Of a stretch of DNA of 64,000 bases, positions 16,631 through 25,484 are shown one piece after another. Position numbers and translations under genes: made by a program. How positions within the stretch are numbered: position 1 is the first letter of the stretch; each line of letters opens with the position of its first letter. The stretch lies in NCBI RefSeq assembly GCF_014873535.1, contig NZ_JADBEF010000001.1, forward strand, positions 6,510,001-6,574,000, given 5' to 3'. The notes beneath the pieces are model-generated. The model did not search any database. It saw only the letters and a list, made by a program, of their open reading frames with translations, and was not told the DNA's origin. Source of the DNA: Nonomuraea africana (GTDB taxonomy: Bacteria > Actinomycetota > Actinomycetes > Streptosporangiales > Streptosporangiaceae).

Positions 16631-17457
16631 CGCCCGCCCGGAGACCGCCCTTCCGCCCGCCACTCTGTGGTTCCAGGCCGCTCCCGCTCGGGTCGGTCGC
16701 GGTCGGGTCTTGAGGTCGTGAGGAGGGGCGCGTGGGGCGGGGCGTCGAGTGAGCGGTCCTGGCGCAGGATCGCCTCGTAGAGCGCCGCCAGCTCCCTGCT
16801 CGGATCCACCCCCAGCTCGTCGGCCAGCAGCGCGCGCACCTCCGCGTAGCTCTCCAGCGCCTCGCTCTGCCGTCCGCCCCTGTAGAGCGCGCGCAGGTGC
16901 AGTCCCCTCAGCCGCTCCCTCAGGGGGTGCTCGCGCACCAGGTCGGCGAGCTCCACCGGCTCGCCGAGGGCCAGCCGTACCTCCGCCTGGTCCTCGAGCG
17001 CCGTCAGGCGCGCCTCCTCCAGTCTGGCGGCGGCGGGAGCGGCGAAGGCCGCGTCGGCGTGGTCGGCGTACGCGGGCCCTCTCCACAGCGCCAGAGCGTC
17101 GGACAGCAGCCCGGCCCGCGCCTCCAGCGACCCTTCACGGGCCCGCCCGAGGAGGTCGGCGAACTCCTTCGCGTCCACCCACGCCCCGGCGAGCCGGTAG
17201 CCGGAGGGGTCGCGCACCACCGCGTCGGCCGAGCCGAGCGCGCGACGCAGCTGCGACACCCTGGCCTGCAGCGTCCCCACCGGGTTGGCGGAGGGACGCG
17301 CGCCCCAGAGGTCGTCGATCAGCCGGTCCACCGGCACCGGACGGCCCTCGTGCACCAGCAGGTCGGCCAGCAGGGCGCGCACCTTCGCCTCGGGCACCCG
17401 CACCTGGACGCCCTCGTCCGTCCACACGGCCAGCGGCCCCAGCACCCCGAAACGCAT
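16591..17457 (-). CDS. AfsR/SARP regulator, DNA-binding and BTAD portion (3' frameshifted)
   Basis: 288 residues: OmpR-like DNA-binding domain (MRFGVLGPLAVW, then PEAKVRALLADLLVHEG, WGARPSANPVGTLQARVSQLRRAL) and a bacterial transcriptional activation domain (EARLTALEDQAEVRLALGE, RLRGLHLRALYRGGRQSEAL, LGVDPSRELAALYEAILRQD). After RQDRSLDAPP the frame runs through a charged linker and stops at 16591, while the ATPase domain continues in a neighbouring frame. SARPs activate secondary-metabolite or stress genes. Either the gene is disrupted, the sequence has an indel between 16591 and about 16745, or two separate proteins are made. Divergent from 17511. Confidence 0.75.
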   Translation of the reverse strand: MRFGVLGPLAVWTDEGVQVRVPEAKVRALLADLLVHEGRPVPVDRLIDDLWGARPSANPVGTLQARVSQLRRALGSADAVVRDPSGYRLAGAWVDAKEFADLLGRAREGSLEARAGLLSDALALWRGPAYADHADAAFAAPAAARLEEARLTALEDQAEVRLALGEPVELADLVREHPLRERLRGLHLRALYRGGRQSEALESYAEVRALLADELGVDPSRELAALYEAILRQDRSLDAPPHAPLLTTSRPDRDRPERERPGTTEWRAEGRSPGGRWVNGRERQAGRC

Positions 17458-17510
17458 GACCCGTAGCCAACCATAAGCATTCCCGAAGGACGGTCGCCGA
17501 GGCTGGGGGC

Positions 17511-18372
17511 ATGACAACGCATGTGACTGTGATCGGCCTCGGAGCCATGGGCTCGACGATGGCCGAGATGTTCTTGAAGGCGGGCCACCAGGTGACGGTG
17601 TGGAACAGGACACCTGGCAAGGCGGGCGCGCTGGTGGCGCTCGGCGCGCACGAGGCGTCCTCGCCCGCCGAGGCCGGGGAGCTCCTGGTGATCAGTCAGC
17701 TGGACTACCAGGCGATGTACGACAGCCTTGGCGACGTCGACCTGCAGGGGAAGGTGCTGTTCAACCTCAGCTCCGATGCCCCCTCGATCCTGCGCGAGGC
17801 CTCGGACTGGGTGGCCGCGCGCGGCGGGGTGCTCGTCACCGGAGGCATCATGGTCCCGCCGCCCGGCATCGGCCAGCCTGGCGCCTACACCTTCTACAGC
17901 GGCCCTTCCGAGGTCGTCACCCGCCACACCGAGACGTTGAAGGCGATCAGCGACGTCACCTACGTCGGCGCCGACCCGGGGCTGGCGATGGTCTTCTACC
18001 AGTCGCAGCTGTTCATGTTCTGGTCCGGGCTGACGGCGTACATGTACGCGAGCGCGCTGGCGGAGAGCGCGGGGGTGGCGCCTTCCCAGCTGCTTCCCTT
18101 CGCGCAGGAGACGTTCGGCGGGATCGCGGGCGAGGGGCCGATGGGGTTCCTGAAGTACCTCACGGCGGAGTTCGAGGAGCGGTCCTACCCTGGCGAGGCC
18201 AACAGCCTGCACATGCAGGCGGTGGGGATGGGGCACGTGGTGCACGTTCAAGGAGGCGGGGATCGACGTCACGCTGCCCGTCGCGCTGAAGAGCCTGTTC
18301 GACCGCGCCGACGCGGAGGGTCGCGGGGCCGAGGGCCTGGGCACCATCATCGAGTCCATCAAGAAGCCCTGA
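17511..18372 (+). pseudogene. NADP-dependent 6-phosphogluconate-dehydrogenase/imine-reductase-like protein, frameshifted
   Basis: The N-terminal Rossmann domain is intact (VTVIGLGAMGSTMAEMFLKA, then VWNRTPGKAGAL) and continues through GPMGFLKYLTAEFEE and GEANSLHMQAVGMGHVVH. After CAC at 18243-18245 the frame is lost; the expected end FKEAGIDVTLPVALKSLFDR...GTIIESIKKP appears in another frame from 18247 and stops at TGA 18370-18372. A single G stands where a codon should be. Loss of one CA dinucleotide from CACACG would explain it. The main frame otherwise runs to 18464 as non-homologous sequence that lacks the C-terminal helices. Family role: NADPH-dependent reduction of imines or beta-hydroxy acids. 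Confidence 0.8.
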
Positions 18373-18382
18373 CCACCCGTAC

Positions 18383-18407
18383 GGCCCCGCCCCGCCGGAG
18401 CGGGGCC
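18383..18407. terminator. Hairpin after the oxidoreductase gene
   Basis: GGCCCCGC (18383-18390) pairs with GCGGGGCC (18400-18407), 11 nt after the restored stop. No T-tract. It is the first of three hairpins in the 259-bp convergent gap 18373-18631, which holds no gene. Confidence 0.6.
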
Positions 18408-18509
18408 GAGGTCCCTCGAAGCTCTCAGGGACGTCGACACAGCCCCCAGAGACCCACCCCGTGACTACCCGTACAGCCCCAGCCCGAGCAAGGGAGCAGA
18501 CCGAGGTAT

Positions 18510-18533
18510 TCTCGCCTCTCCGTAGAGGCGAGA
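18510..18533. terminator. Perfect 10-bp hairpin in convergent gap
   Basis: TCTCGCCTCT and AGAGGCGAGA form a perfect stem with a CCGT loop. It lies midway between two convergent genes, so bidirectional termination is likely. Confidence 0.6.
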
Positions 18534-18555
18534 CGCCCGTCTCCCAAAACCCCGG

Positions 18556-18603
18556 CCCCGTGACCGCCCACACGGTCTCATCGTGCTGAGGGCGGTCACG
18601 GGG
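18556..18603. terminator. 14-bp hairpin downstream of cbs
   Basis: CCCCGTGACCGCCC (18556-18569) is perfectly inverted at 18590-18603, with a 20-nt loop that has a small internal CACG/CGTG stem. It sits 28 nt beyond the cbs stop. Confidence 0.65.
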
Positions 18604-18631
18604 TCTCCTGGGAGTGGGCTTCCCCGGCGGG

Positions 18632-20002
18632 TCAGTGGTTGGCGAGGAAGGCGAGGAGGTCCTGGCGGGTGAGGAGGCCGGCGGGCTTGCCGTCCTCCAG
18701 CACCACCGCCGCGTCCGCCTTCTCCAGCGCCTCCACCGCCCGCGACACCGGCTCCCCCGCGCCGATCATCGGCAGCGGCTGCGACATGTGCTCGGCGATC
18801 GGGTCGTCGGAGTCCAGCTTGCCCCGGTACAGCGCCTCCAGCAGGTCGCGCTCCACGATCGACCCGACGACCTCGGCCGCCATCACCGGCGGCTCCTCCT
18901 TCATGACGGGCAGCTGCGAGACGGAGTACTCCCGCATGATGGAGATCGCCGTCCCCACCGACTCGTGCGGATGCGCGTGCACGAAGGACGGCATCGTGCC
19001 GCCCTTGCGCGAGAGCACGTCGCGCACCAGTCCGCTCTCCGAGGGCGTGGTGAGGAAACCGTAGTCGGCCATCCACTCGTCGTTGAAGATCTTGGACAGG
19101 TAGCCCCGCCCGCCGTCCGGCAGCAGCACGACCACCACGTCGTCGGGCCCGGCCTTGGCCGCCACCTGCAGGGCGGCGACCGCTGCCATGCCGCAGGAGC
19201 CGCCCACCAGCAGCGCCTCCTCGCGGGCCAGGCGCCTGGTCATGTTGAAGGAGTCCTTGTCCGACACCGCGATGATCTCGTCGCAGATCGTCGTGTCGTA
19301 GGTCGCCGGCCAGATGTCCTCGCCCACTCCCTCGACCAGGTACGGGCGGCCGGTGCCACCGGAGTAGACCGAGCCCTCGGGGTCCGCGCCGATGATCTTA
19401 ACCCGGCCGTCGGAGACCTCCTTGAGGTAGCGGCCCGTGCCGCTGATCGTGCCGCCGGTGCCGACGCCCGCCACGAAGTGCGTGATGCGCCCCTCGGTCT
19501 GCTCCCACAGCTCAGGGCCGGTCGAGCGGTAGTGCGACTCGGGGTTCTGGACGTTGGAGTACTGGTCGGGCTTCCACGCGTTGGGAATCTCGCGGGCCAG
19601 CCGGTCGGAGACCGAGTAGTAGGACTCGGGGTGGTCGGGCGAGACGGCGGTCGGGCAGACCACGACCTCGGCCCCGTAGGCCCGCAGTACGGAGATCTTG
19701 TCCTGGGCGACCTTGTCGGGCACGACGAAGACGCACTTGTAGCCCTTCTTCTGGGCCACGATGGCCAGCCCGACGCCGGTGTTGCCGGAGGTCGGCTCGA
19801 CGATCGTGCCGCCGGGCCGCAACTCCCCCGACGCCTCTGCCGCCTCGATCATCCGTACCGCGATGCGGTCCTTCACCGAGCCGCCCGGGTTGAAGTACTC
19901 GACCTTGGCGAGCACCTGCGCGGGAAGGCCCGCCGAGACCTTGTGCAGCCTGACGAGCGGAGTGTTCCCCATGAGCTCGATCAGGGAATCGTAAACGCGC
20001 AC
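18632..20002 (-). CDS. cbs: Cystathionine beta-synthase with CBS-domain pair
   Basis: 456 residues. The PLP fold-II domain shows GGSVKDRIAVRMIE (PLP lysine), EPTSGNTGVGLA (Asn loop), VAGVGTGGTISGTGRYLKE (phosphate loop) and LVGGSCGMA. From about residue 330 a tandem CBS-domain pair follows (VSQLPVMKEE..., then LEKADAAVVLEDGKPAGLLTRQDLL). It condenses serine with homocysteine to cystathionine; the CBS pair senses adenosyl ligands in some relatives. GTG 20002 is preferred over GTG 20014 because AAGGTGA lies 8 nt before it and relatives begin near MRVYDS. Divergent from the SGNH gene. Confidence 0.94.
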   Translation of the reverse strand: MRVYDSLIELMGNTPLVRLHKVSAGLPAQVLAKVEYFNPGGSVKDRIAVRMIEAAEASGELRPGGTIVEPTSGNTGVGLAIVAQKKGYKCVFVVPDKVAQDKISVLRAYGAEVVVCPTAVSPDHPESYYSVSDRLAREIPNAWKPDQYSNVQNPESHYRSTGPELWEQTEGRITHFVAGVGTGGTISGTGRYLKEVSDGRVKIIGADPEGSVYSGGTGRPYLVEGVGEDIWPATYDTTICDEIIAVSDKDSFNMTRRLAREEALLVGGSCGMAAVAALQVAAKAGPDDVVVVLLPDGGRGYLSKIFNDEWMADYGFLTTPSESGLVRDVLSRKGGTMPSFVHAHPHESVGTAISIMREYSVSQLPVMKEEPPVMAAEVVGSIVERDLLEALYRGKLDSDDPIAEHMSQPLPMIGAGEPVSRAVEALEKADAAVVLEDGKPAGLLTRQDLLAFLANH

Positions 20003-20130
20003 TGAGGTGTTCACCTTCTTTGCAGAAGCTTGATCAGCTTGTGGATGGCCAGGGCCCCCAGGGGGTGGTGGGGCCTTGGTTAGGTTTCCTGATAACGCTA
20101 CCGTCGCGACAGGTCGAGGGGGGCCGCCGA

Positions 20131-21111
20131 GTGATCTGGACTCCGGGGGTGGCGCGCACGGCGCGCAGGATCGCCGCGGCGGCCGCAGTCGGTGGGGGCG
20201 GCCTGACCGCCCTGGGCGCCACGGCGTACGGCCTGCTGATCGCCGAGAGCCTGGTCGCGAGGCGGGTGATCGGGCGTCCGCACGGCATGGAGGGCCCGCC
20301 CTCCGACGGCCTCTACGGCGACTTCCCCGGCGAGCCCATCAGCCTGGTCATGCTCGGCGACTCCCTCTCCGTGGGCCTGGGCATGAGCGACCCCGAGGAC
20401 ACCCCCGGCGTACGGCTGGCACACGGCCTGGCAGCCGTCGCCGAGCGCCCCGTCCGGCTGACCGTCGTGGGCAAGTCGGGGGCCGCCTCGATCGAGCTGG
20501 GCGACCAGGTCGACAGAGCCCTGAAGGCGCGTCCGGGGGTGGCCGTCATCTTCGTCGGCGCCAACGACGTGACCACGCAGACGCCGCCGGCGACCGCCGT
20601 ACGGCATCTGGCCAAGGCGGTGCGGCGGCTGCGCGAGGCGGGCGCCGAGGTCATCGTGGGCACCTGCCCCGACCTGGGCACGGTGCGTCCGATCGCGCAG
20701 CCGTTGCGGTGGGTGACCAGGCGATGGAGCCGCCAGCTGGCCGCCGCGCAGACGGTCGCGGTGGTCGAGGCGGGCGGCAGGACGGTGGCGTTCGCCGACC
20801 TCTTGGGGCCGGAATTCGCTACAAATCCGGGCGAAATGTTCGGACCGGATCGTTTCCATCCATCTGACCGAGGTTACACCCAGGCCGCTTACGCGGTGCT
20901 ACCTTCTGTATGCGCTGCGTTGGGGTTGTGGCCCGAACCACGGCCCGGGCGTGGCGAAGGACTGCAAACGATCTACCTTGCGGCGGCGACGGCTGCGGAG
21001 GAGTCAGGCACAGAGGTCACCGCGACCAGGGTCGCAGGGCGGGCGACGGGTCCCCACGGTAGGTGGGTCACGCTTTTCCGCCGACGACCAGAAGACACCC
21101 TCCCCGGCTGA
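20131..21111 (+). CDS. Exported SGNH/GDSL-type hydrolase
   Basis: 326 residues with an N-terminal hydrophobic segment (about residues 12-37) acting as signal or anchor. SGNH blocks: GDSLSVG (nucleophile Ser), VGANDVT (Asn block III) and DRFHPSDRGY (Asp-x-x-His). Probably an esterase or lipase acting at the cell envelope. GTG 20131 has GAGGGGGG about 7 nt upstream. A possible promoter TTGGTT-17 nt-TACCGT lies at 20076-20104. The pairing with cbs and the thiolase downstream recalls M. tuberculosis Rv1074c-Rv1077 (from memory). Confidence 0.88.
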   Translation: MIWTPGVARTARRIAAAAAVGGGGLTALGATAYGLLIAESLVARRVIGRPHGMEGPPSDGLYGDFPGEPISLVMLGDSLSVGLGMSDPEDTPGVRLAHGLAAVAERPVRLTVVGKSGAASIELGDQVDRALKARPGVAVIFVGANDVTTQTPPATAVRHLAKAVRRLREAGAEVIVGTCPDLGTVRPIAQPLRWVTRRWSRQLAAAQTVAVVEAGGRTVAFADLLGPEFATNPGEMFGPDRFHPSDRGYTQAAYAVLPSVCAALGLWPEPRPGRGEGLQTIYLAAATAAEESGTEVTATRVAGRATGPHGRWVTLFRRRPEDTLPG

Positions 21112-21147
21112 GCCGCCACTCCTCGCCCCCATTGGAGTGGAATAACC

Positions 21148-22476
21148 GTGCTCCGGCCCCTCGCGAAACCGGCCCTCGCCCTGGCCGGAACCCTGTCCCT
21201 GGCCGCCTGCTCAGGCAGCGACGCCGCCACGACCGACTTCCCCACCTGGCACAACACCGACGTCAACGTGGTCAGCCGCATGGTCACCGCCGCCGGCGTG
21301 GCCACGACCACCTCCATGAAGCCCGACGGCACGCTCGAGACGGTCGCCCTCGACCTCACCACGGGCAAGAAGCTGTGGGCCCAGCCCGCCACGATGGCGG
21401 GCCGGCTGCCCGGCATGGGCGTGCCGCCTCCGGCGATCGTCGACAACGTCATCGTCTCGCTCGACCCCGGCAAGAAGGGCAGGTGGAACGCCGCCCTCGT
21501 GGCCCGCGACGCCCGCACCGGCAGCCAGAAGTGGATCAGGCCGGTCCACTCGACCTTCGGCCCGCAGCGCTGCGGGCCCTATGTGTGCGTGTCGGAGCAC
21601 ACTGCGCTGTCGTCGGCCAGGGTGGTCGTGCTCGATCCCGCGACGGGCAAGCTGAAATGGAAGCTCCCCGGCATCGCCGAGGTCGAGTGGTCCGACGCCA
21701 ACAGGGTGCTGCTGCTGCGCCTGGCTGCCAATCCGATGATCGAGTCCTACGAGCTCAAGACCGGCAAGCTCCAGTGGCAGCAGCCGATCGAGCAGGCGCT
21801 GGGCCCCGGCATCGACATGTCGGGCGGCTGGGCGTTCGGCGCGACGGGCCAGAACCTCGTCGGCTACGTCGCGCCGTACACCAATCCGCGCACGAAGAAG
21901 GTCTCCACCTTCGGGCTGTTCTCACTCAAGATCGCCGACGGCACGGTCAACTGGATGCGCCCCTCCGTCGTGCGTGTCTACCCGAGCGGCAGCCCGGGCT
22001 TCGCGCCGGTGGTCCGCCCCGTCGACCAGCAGGGCCAGTACGGCGGTTTCGCCAGGCTCGACTCCGAAACCGGCCGCGTCATGGGCCAGATCACCGCCGC
22101 CCAGGTGCCGGGATCGGGCTGGTGGCTGGCCTTCCCGCAGCGCATGGAGCGGCTCGGCTTCCTCAAGCACAACAGCGGCGGCTCCGCCTTCGACCTGACC
22201 ACCGGCAACTCCGTCCCGGTGAAGGACCAGCACGGCTGGTCCTTCTGCGTCACCGACCCCAAGCCCCTGCCGCTGAAGGGCCAGGCGCCCGGGTTCTACT
22301 CGGTGGCGGCGATCTGCGAGTTCGACCTGTCGAACGGCAAGCGGGTGGCGGGCGCGAGCGCGCCGCCCTCGTGGTTCACCGGCAGCCAGGACGGCTGGCG
22401 GCTGTGGCGCGACGAGAAGGGCGCCCTCCACGGCATCAAGGACGGCGCCGCCAACGCTCCCGGAATGTACGGCTGA
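21148..22476 (+). CDS. Beta-propeller lipoprotein (PQQ-like repeats)
   Basis: 442 residues. The signal peptide ends in the lipobox LAAC (about residue 21), so the protein is anchored outside the membrane. The body consists of repeated units such as LDLTTGKKLWAQP, ARDARTGSQKWIRP, LDPATGKLKWKLP and YELKTGKLQWQQP, the W-motif pattern of PQQ/BamB-like propellers. PQQ-binding residues cannot be confirmed; a structural or scaffolding role is as likely as a dehydrogenase. GTG 21148 follows GGAG by about 9 nt. Confidence 0.85.
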   Translation: MLRPLAKPALALAGTLSLAACSGSDAATTDFPTWHNTDVNVVSRMVTAAGVATTTSMKPDGTLETVALDLTTGKKLWAQPATMAGRLPGMGVPPPAIVDNVIVSLDPGKKGRWNAALVARDARTGSQKWIRPVHSTFGPQRCGPYVCVSEHTALSSARVVVLDPATGKLKWKLPGIAEVEWSDANRVLLLRLAANPMIESYELKTGKLQWQQPIEQALGPGIDMSGGWAFGATGQNLVGYVAPYTNPRTKKVSTFGLFSLKIADGTVNWMRPSVVRVYPSGSPGFAPVVRPVDQQGQYGGFARLDSETGRVMGQITAAQVPGSGWWLAFPQRMERLGFLKHNSGGSAFDLTTGNSVPVKDQHGWSFCVTDPKPLPLKGQAPGFYSVAAICEFDLSNGKRVAGASAPPSWFTGSQDGWRLWRDEKGALHGIKDGAANAPGMYG

Positions 22477-22480
22477 CACC

Positions 22481-22510
22481 GGCCGGGCGGCCCCGATCGC
22501 CCGGCCTTTC
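22481..22510 (+). terminator. Intrinsic terminator after the propeller lipoprotein
   Basis: GGCCGGGCG (22481-22489) pairs with CGCCCGGCC (22498-22506), loop of 8, followed by TTTC. It begins 5 nt after the stop. Confidence 0.75.
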
Positions 22511-22519
22511 ACCTATCTG

Positions 22520-22535
22520 AAACAAAGTTCTGTTT
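22520..22535. promoter_or_regulatory. Inverted repeat upstream of the thiolase gene
   Basis: AAACA (22520-22524) and TGTTT (22531-22535) flank AAGTTC in an AT-rich island within very GC-rich DNA, about 80 nt before the thiolase ATG. It could be the operator of a TetR-type lipid regulator. It does not exactly fit the KstR motif. Confidence 0.4.
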
Positions 22536-22616
22536 TACTGGGCCCCGGGTCGTGGCAACGGGCCTACCGAGGGGTAACCTCCCGATGGAGTGCTGACACG
22601 AACCCAGGAGAGCCCC

Positions 22617-23834
22617 ATGCCCGAGGCAGTCATCGTCGCCACCGCGCGCTCGCCGATCGGCCGAGCCTTCAAGGGGTCGCTGAAGGACATCCGTCCAGAC
22701 GACCTGACCGTCCAGATGATCCAGGCCGCGCTGGCCAAGGTGCCGCAGCTCGACCCCACCACCATCGACGACCTCATGCTCGGCTGTGGCCTGCCGGGCG
22801 GCGAGCAGGGCTTCAACATGGCCCGCGTGGTGTCGGTGATGCTGGGCCTCGACAACGTGCCGGGCACCACGATCACCAGATACTGCTCGTCGTCGTTGCA
22901 GACCACCCGCATGGCCTTCCACGCGATCAAGGCCGGCGAGGGCGACGTGTTCGTGTCGGCGGGAGTCGAGACCGTCTCCCGCTTCGTCAAGGGCAACTCC
23001 GACTCGCTGCCCGAGACCCAGAACCCGCTCTTCGACGGCGCCCGCGCCCGCACCGCCACGTTCGCCGAGGGCGGCCAGACCTGGCGCGACCCGCGGCAGG
23101 ACGGCACGCTCCCCGACATCTACATCGCGATGGGCCAGACCGCCGAGAACCTCGCCCAGCTCAAGGGCATCTCCCGGCAGGAGCAGGACGAGTTCGGCGT
23201 CCGCTCGCAGAACCTCGCGGAGAAGGCCCTCGCCGACGGCTTCTGGCAGAAGGACATCACCCCTGTCACGCTGCCGGACGGCACGATCGTGAGCAAGGAC
23301 GACGGACCCCGCGCGGGCACCTCCTACGAGGCCGTCTCGCAGCTCAAGCCGGTCTTCCGCCCCGACGGCACCGTCACGGCCGGCAACTGCTGCCCGCTGA
23401 ACGACGGCGCCGCCGCGGTGATCGTCATGAGCGACACCAAGGCCGCCGAGCTGGGCATCACCCCGCTGGCGCGCATCGTCTCCACCGGTGTCACCGGCCT
23501 GTCGCCCGAGATCATGGGCCTCGGTCCGGTCGAGGCGTCCAAGCAGGCGCTGTCGAGGGCCGGGATGTCGATCTCCGACATCGACCTCGTGGAGATCAAC
23601 GAGGCGTTCGCCGCCCAGGTCATCCCGTCCTACCAGGACCTCGGCATCGACCTCGACCGCCTGAACGTCAACGGCGGCGCCATCGCGGTCGGCCACCCGT
23701 TCGGCATGACCGGCGCCCGCATCACCTCGACGCTGATCAACAGCCTCCAGCACCACGACAAGACCTTCGGCCTCGAGACGATGTGCGTCGGCGGCGGCCA
23801 GGGCATGGCCATGGTTCTGGAGCGCCTCTCCTAG
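22617..23834 (+). CDS. Acetyl-CoA C-acyltransferase (thiolase)
   Basis: 405 residues, normal thiolase length. The acylation Cys is in TRYCSSSLQTTRMAF (about residue 90), the catalytic His in GGAIAVGHPFGMTGAR, and the second Cys in ETMCVGGGQGMAM. NEAFAAQVIPS is also conserved. It cleaves 3-ketoacyl-CoA in beta-oxidation or condenses acetyl-CoA. ATG 22617 has AGGAG 6 nt upstream. The gene stands alone after a terminator and has its own AT-rich promoter region. Confidence 0.94.
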   Translation: MPEAVIVATARSPIGRAFKGSLKDIRPDDLTVQMIQAALAKVPQLDPTTIDDLMLGCGLPGGEQGFNMARVVSVMLGLDNVPGTTITRYCSSSLQTTRMAFHAIKAGEGDVFVSAGVETVSRFVKGNSDSLPETQNPLFDGARARTATFAEGGQTWRDPRQDGTLPDIYIAMGQTAENLAQLKGISRQEQDEFGVRSQNLAEKALADGFWQKDITPVTLPDGTIVSKDDGPRAGTSYEAVSQLKPVFRPDGTVTAGNCCPLNDGAAAVIVMSDTKAAELGITPLARIVSTGVTGLSPEIMGLGPVEASKQALSRAGMSISDIDLVEINEAFAAQVIPSYQDLGIDLDRLNVNGGAIAVGHPFGMTGARITSTLINSLQHHDKTFGLETMCVGGGQGMAMVLERLS

Positions 23835-23848
23835 CCTCACCCGGCGCC

Positions 23849-23896
23849 CGCCGTCACGACCCACGCCCGACCGATTCGGCGGGCGTCGTGACGGCG
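23849..23896. terminator. Hairpin downstream of the thiolase gene
   Basis: CGCCGTCACGAC (23849-23860) is perfectly inverted at 23885-23896, beginning 15 nt after the stop. The 24-nt loop has an inner GCCC/GGGC pairing. No T-tract. Confidence 0.65.
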
Positions 23897-23963
23897 GCCC
23901 GCCGAAGTCCCGCTGGGCGGCGCGCCCGCGACGGACGGGACCACGTGCCTGCGGAGGCGCTGG

Positions 23964-24002
23964 GGCGGCTTGCCGTACAGAGGAGACTGACGGCAAGCCG
24001 CC
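23964..24002. repeat. 13-bp inverted repeat in a non-coding stretch
   Basis: GGCGGCTTGCCGT (23964-23976) and its complement (23990-24002) flank a purine-rich 13-nt loop containing GAGGAGA. It lies in the 378-bp gap 23835-24212, in which I see no convincing gene on either strand. Confidence 0.6.
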
Positions 24003-24212
24003 GCGGCCACGCAAGCCATCGGGGCCCCAAGGCAGGGAATCGCGGCGCTCCTGGACGGGCGGCCTCGCAGAGTGCACCGGGACCGCTGCCGCTTCCTCCG
24101 GGCTCTGGAGGGAGGGCCACACGGGCTCGGGGAGAGCGCCAGGAAGCGGATGAAAGATGGCGTCTGTGCGGAACCGGCGTGCCGGGCCCGAAATTTCGTC
24201 ATAATGCCCGCG

Positions 24213-25484
24213 ATGAAGATCGCACAGCGAGCCGCGGCCCTCGTCGTCTGCGTGAGTCTCGCGGCGGCCTGCTCGGGGGAGCGAGACGGCGCGAGCGGGG
24301 ACGCCGGGGCGAAGGCGAGCCCGACCCACGCTCTGAGCACCGTCGCGCCCCCGCCTGCCGCGCCATCACCAGCCCCTCAGAAGAACTCCCCGCCGGCGGA
24401 CACCTCGTCCGAGAGCGGCGAGAAGAGCACGTGGGTCGCCCTGTCACCCCGGTGGAAGCAGGTCAGGAGCGCTCCGCTGCGTGACGCCTCCCGTCTGGTC
24501 GACGTCGTCGCGACAGGACCGGACGCGGCCTGGGCGGTCGGGTTCCACGACGGCGCCGAGGACGACGAGGGCCGGCCCGTCATGCAGCGCTGGAACGGGC
24601 GGACCTGGTCGAAGGTCGCGCTCCCCCCGCTCTCCGGGCCGGGCGGGTTCGACGCCACCGGCCCCGACGACATCTGGTTCGCCGGCGACGCCGAGGTCGC
24701 CCACTGGGACGGCAGGCGCTGGGCCGTGCACCGCCCCTTCGGGATCGCCGAGGACAAGCACTTCTCCGACGTCTCCGTCCACAACGGCCGCGCGCTGCTG
24801 ATCGGCTCGGACGCGTCGGGCTCGTTCATCGTGTCCGGCGAGGACGGCAAGTTCGCGTTCCAGTTCCCCGGAAGGTCGGGGGCCTTCCACGCGATCAGCC
24901 ACCGAGCAGGTCACGCCTGGGTCGTGGGCGCCAAGTCGCGCGAGTCGTGCGCGGGGCTGACCCCGATGGTCCTGCACAGCAGGCAGAAGCACTCCTCCTG
25001 GGAGGAGTTGCGCCTGCCCGACATCCCCGGCGGGAGTCTGCGGGCGGTCACGCAGATCTCGCCGACCGATGTGTGGGCGATCGGGGAGATCACCAACGGC
25101 GGCGGCAACGCCCACGAGGGCGACCCGTCCTGCCCCGACACCTACGAGACAGCCGAGGACCAGCCCACCACGCCGCTGGTCCTGCACTGGGACGGCCGCG
25201 CCTGGCGGCAGATGACGGTGCCGCCGGCGAAGGGCTCGCTCACCGGCGTCACCGCCTTCGGGCCCGACGACGTGTGGGTCTCGGGACACGAATCCGTGGT
25301 CCTTCACTTCAACGGGCGGAAGTGGACCGCCGAGAGCGCCTTCGGCCGGGGCACCGTCAAGGCGATCGCCGCCATCCCCGGCACCAAGGACCTGTGGGCC
25401 GTCGGCGCGATCGACGAGTGGACCGACGAGGGCGAGGACTTCGTCCTCAGGCGTGACGGTCGGGGCCCGCGCGATGGAGGGTGA
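24213..25484 (+). CDS. Beta-propeller-like lipoprotein of unknown function
   Basis: 423 residues. The signal peptide ends in a lipobox LAAAC, followed by a Pro/Ser/Ala linker to about residue 70. The rest is built from repeats of the type GPDDVWAVG...LHWDGRAW (ATGPDAAWAVG, ATGPDDIWFAG, SPTDVWAIG, FGPDDVWVSG, GTKDLWAVG), suggesting a propeller. ATG 24213 is chosen because CATAAT stands 7 nt before it (leaderless pattern); ATG 24204 is the alternative. The last 38 nt overlap the convergent PPOX gene. Confidence 0.8.
   Translation: MKIAQRAAALVVCVSLAAACSGERDGASGDAGAKASPTHALSTVAPPPAAPSPAPQKNSPPADTSSESGEKSTWVALSPRWKQVRSAPLRDASRLVDVVATGPDAAWAVGFHDGAEDDEGRPVMQRWNGRTWSKVALPPLSGPGGFDATGPDDIWFAGDAEVAHWDGRRWAVHRPFGIAEDKHFSDVSVHNGRALLIGSDASGSFIVSGEDGKFAFQFPGRSGAFHAISHRAGHAWVVGAKSRESCAGLTPMVLHSRQKHSSWEELRLPDIPGGSLRAVTQISPTDVWAIGEITNGGGNAHEGDPSCPDTYETAEDQPTTPLVLHWDGRAWRQMTVPPAKGSLTGVTAFGPDDVWVSGHESVVLHFNGRKWTAESAFGRGTVKAIAAIPGTKDLWAVGAIDEWTDEGEDFVLRRDGRGPRDGG

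Noticed and set aside
22520..22535. KstR (cholesterol regulator) box before the thiolase gene
   Set aside because: The AAC-GTT half-site spacing does not fit; left as an unassigned inverted repeat.
23837..24340. 167-codon minus-strand ORF after the thiolase gene
   Set aside because: No recognisable motif, interrupted by perfect hairpins, and it overlaps the lipoprotein signal region.
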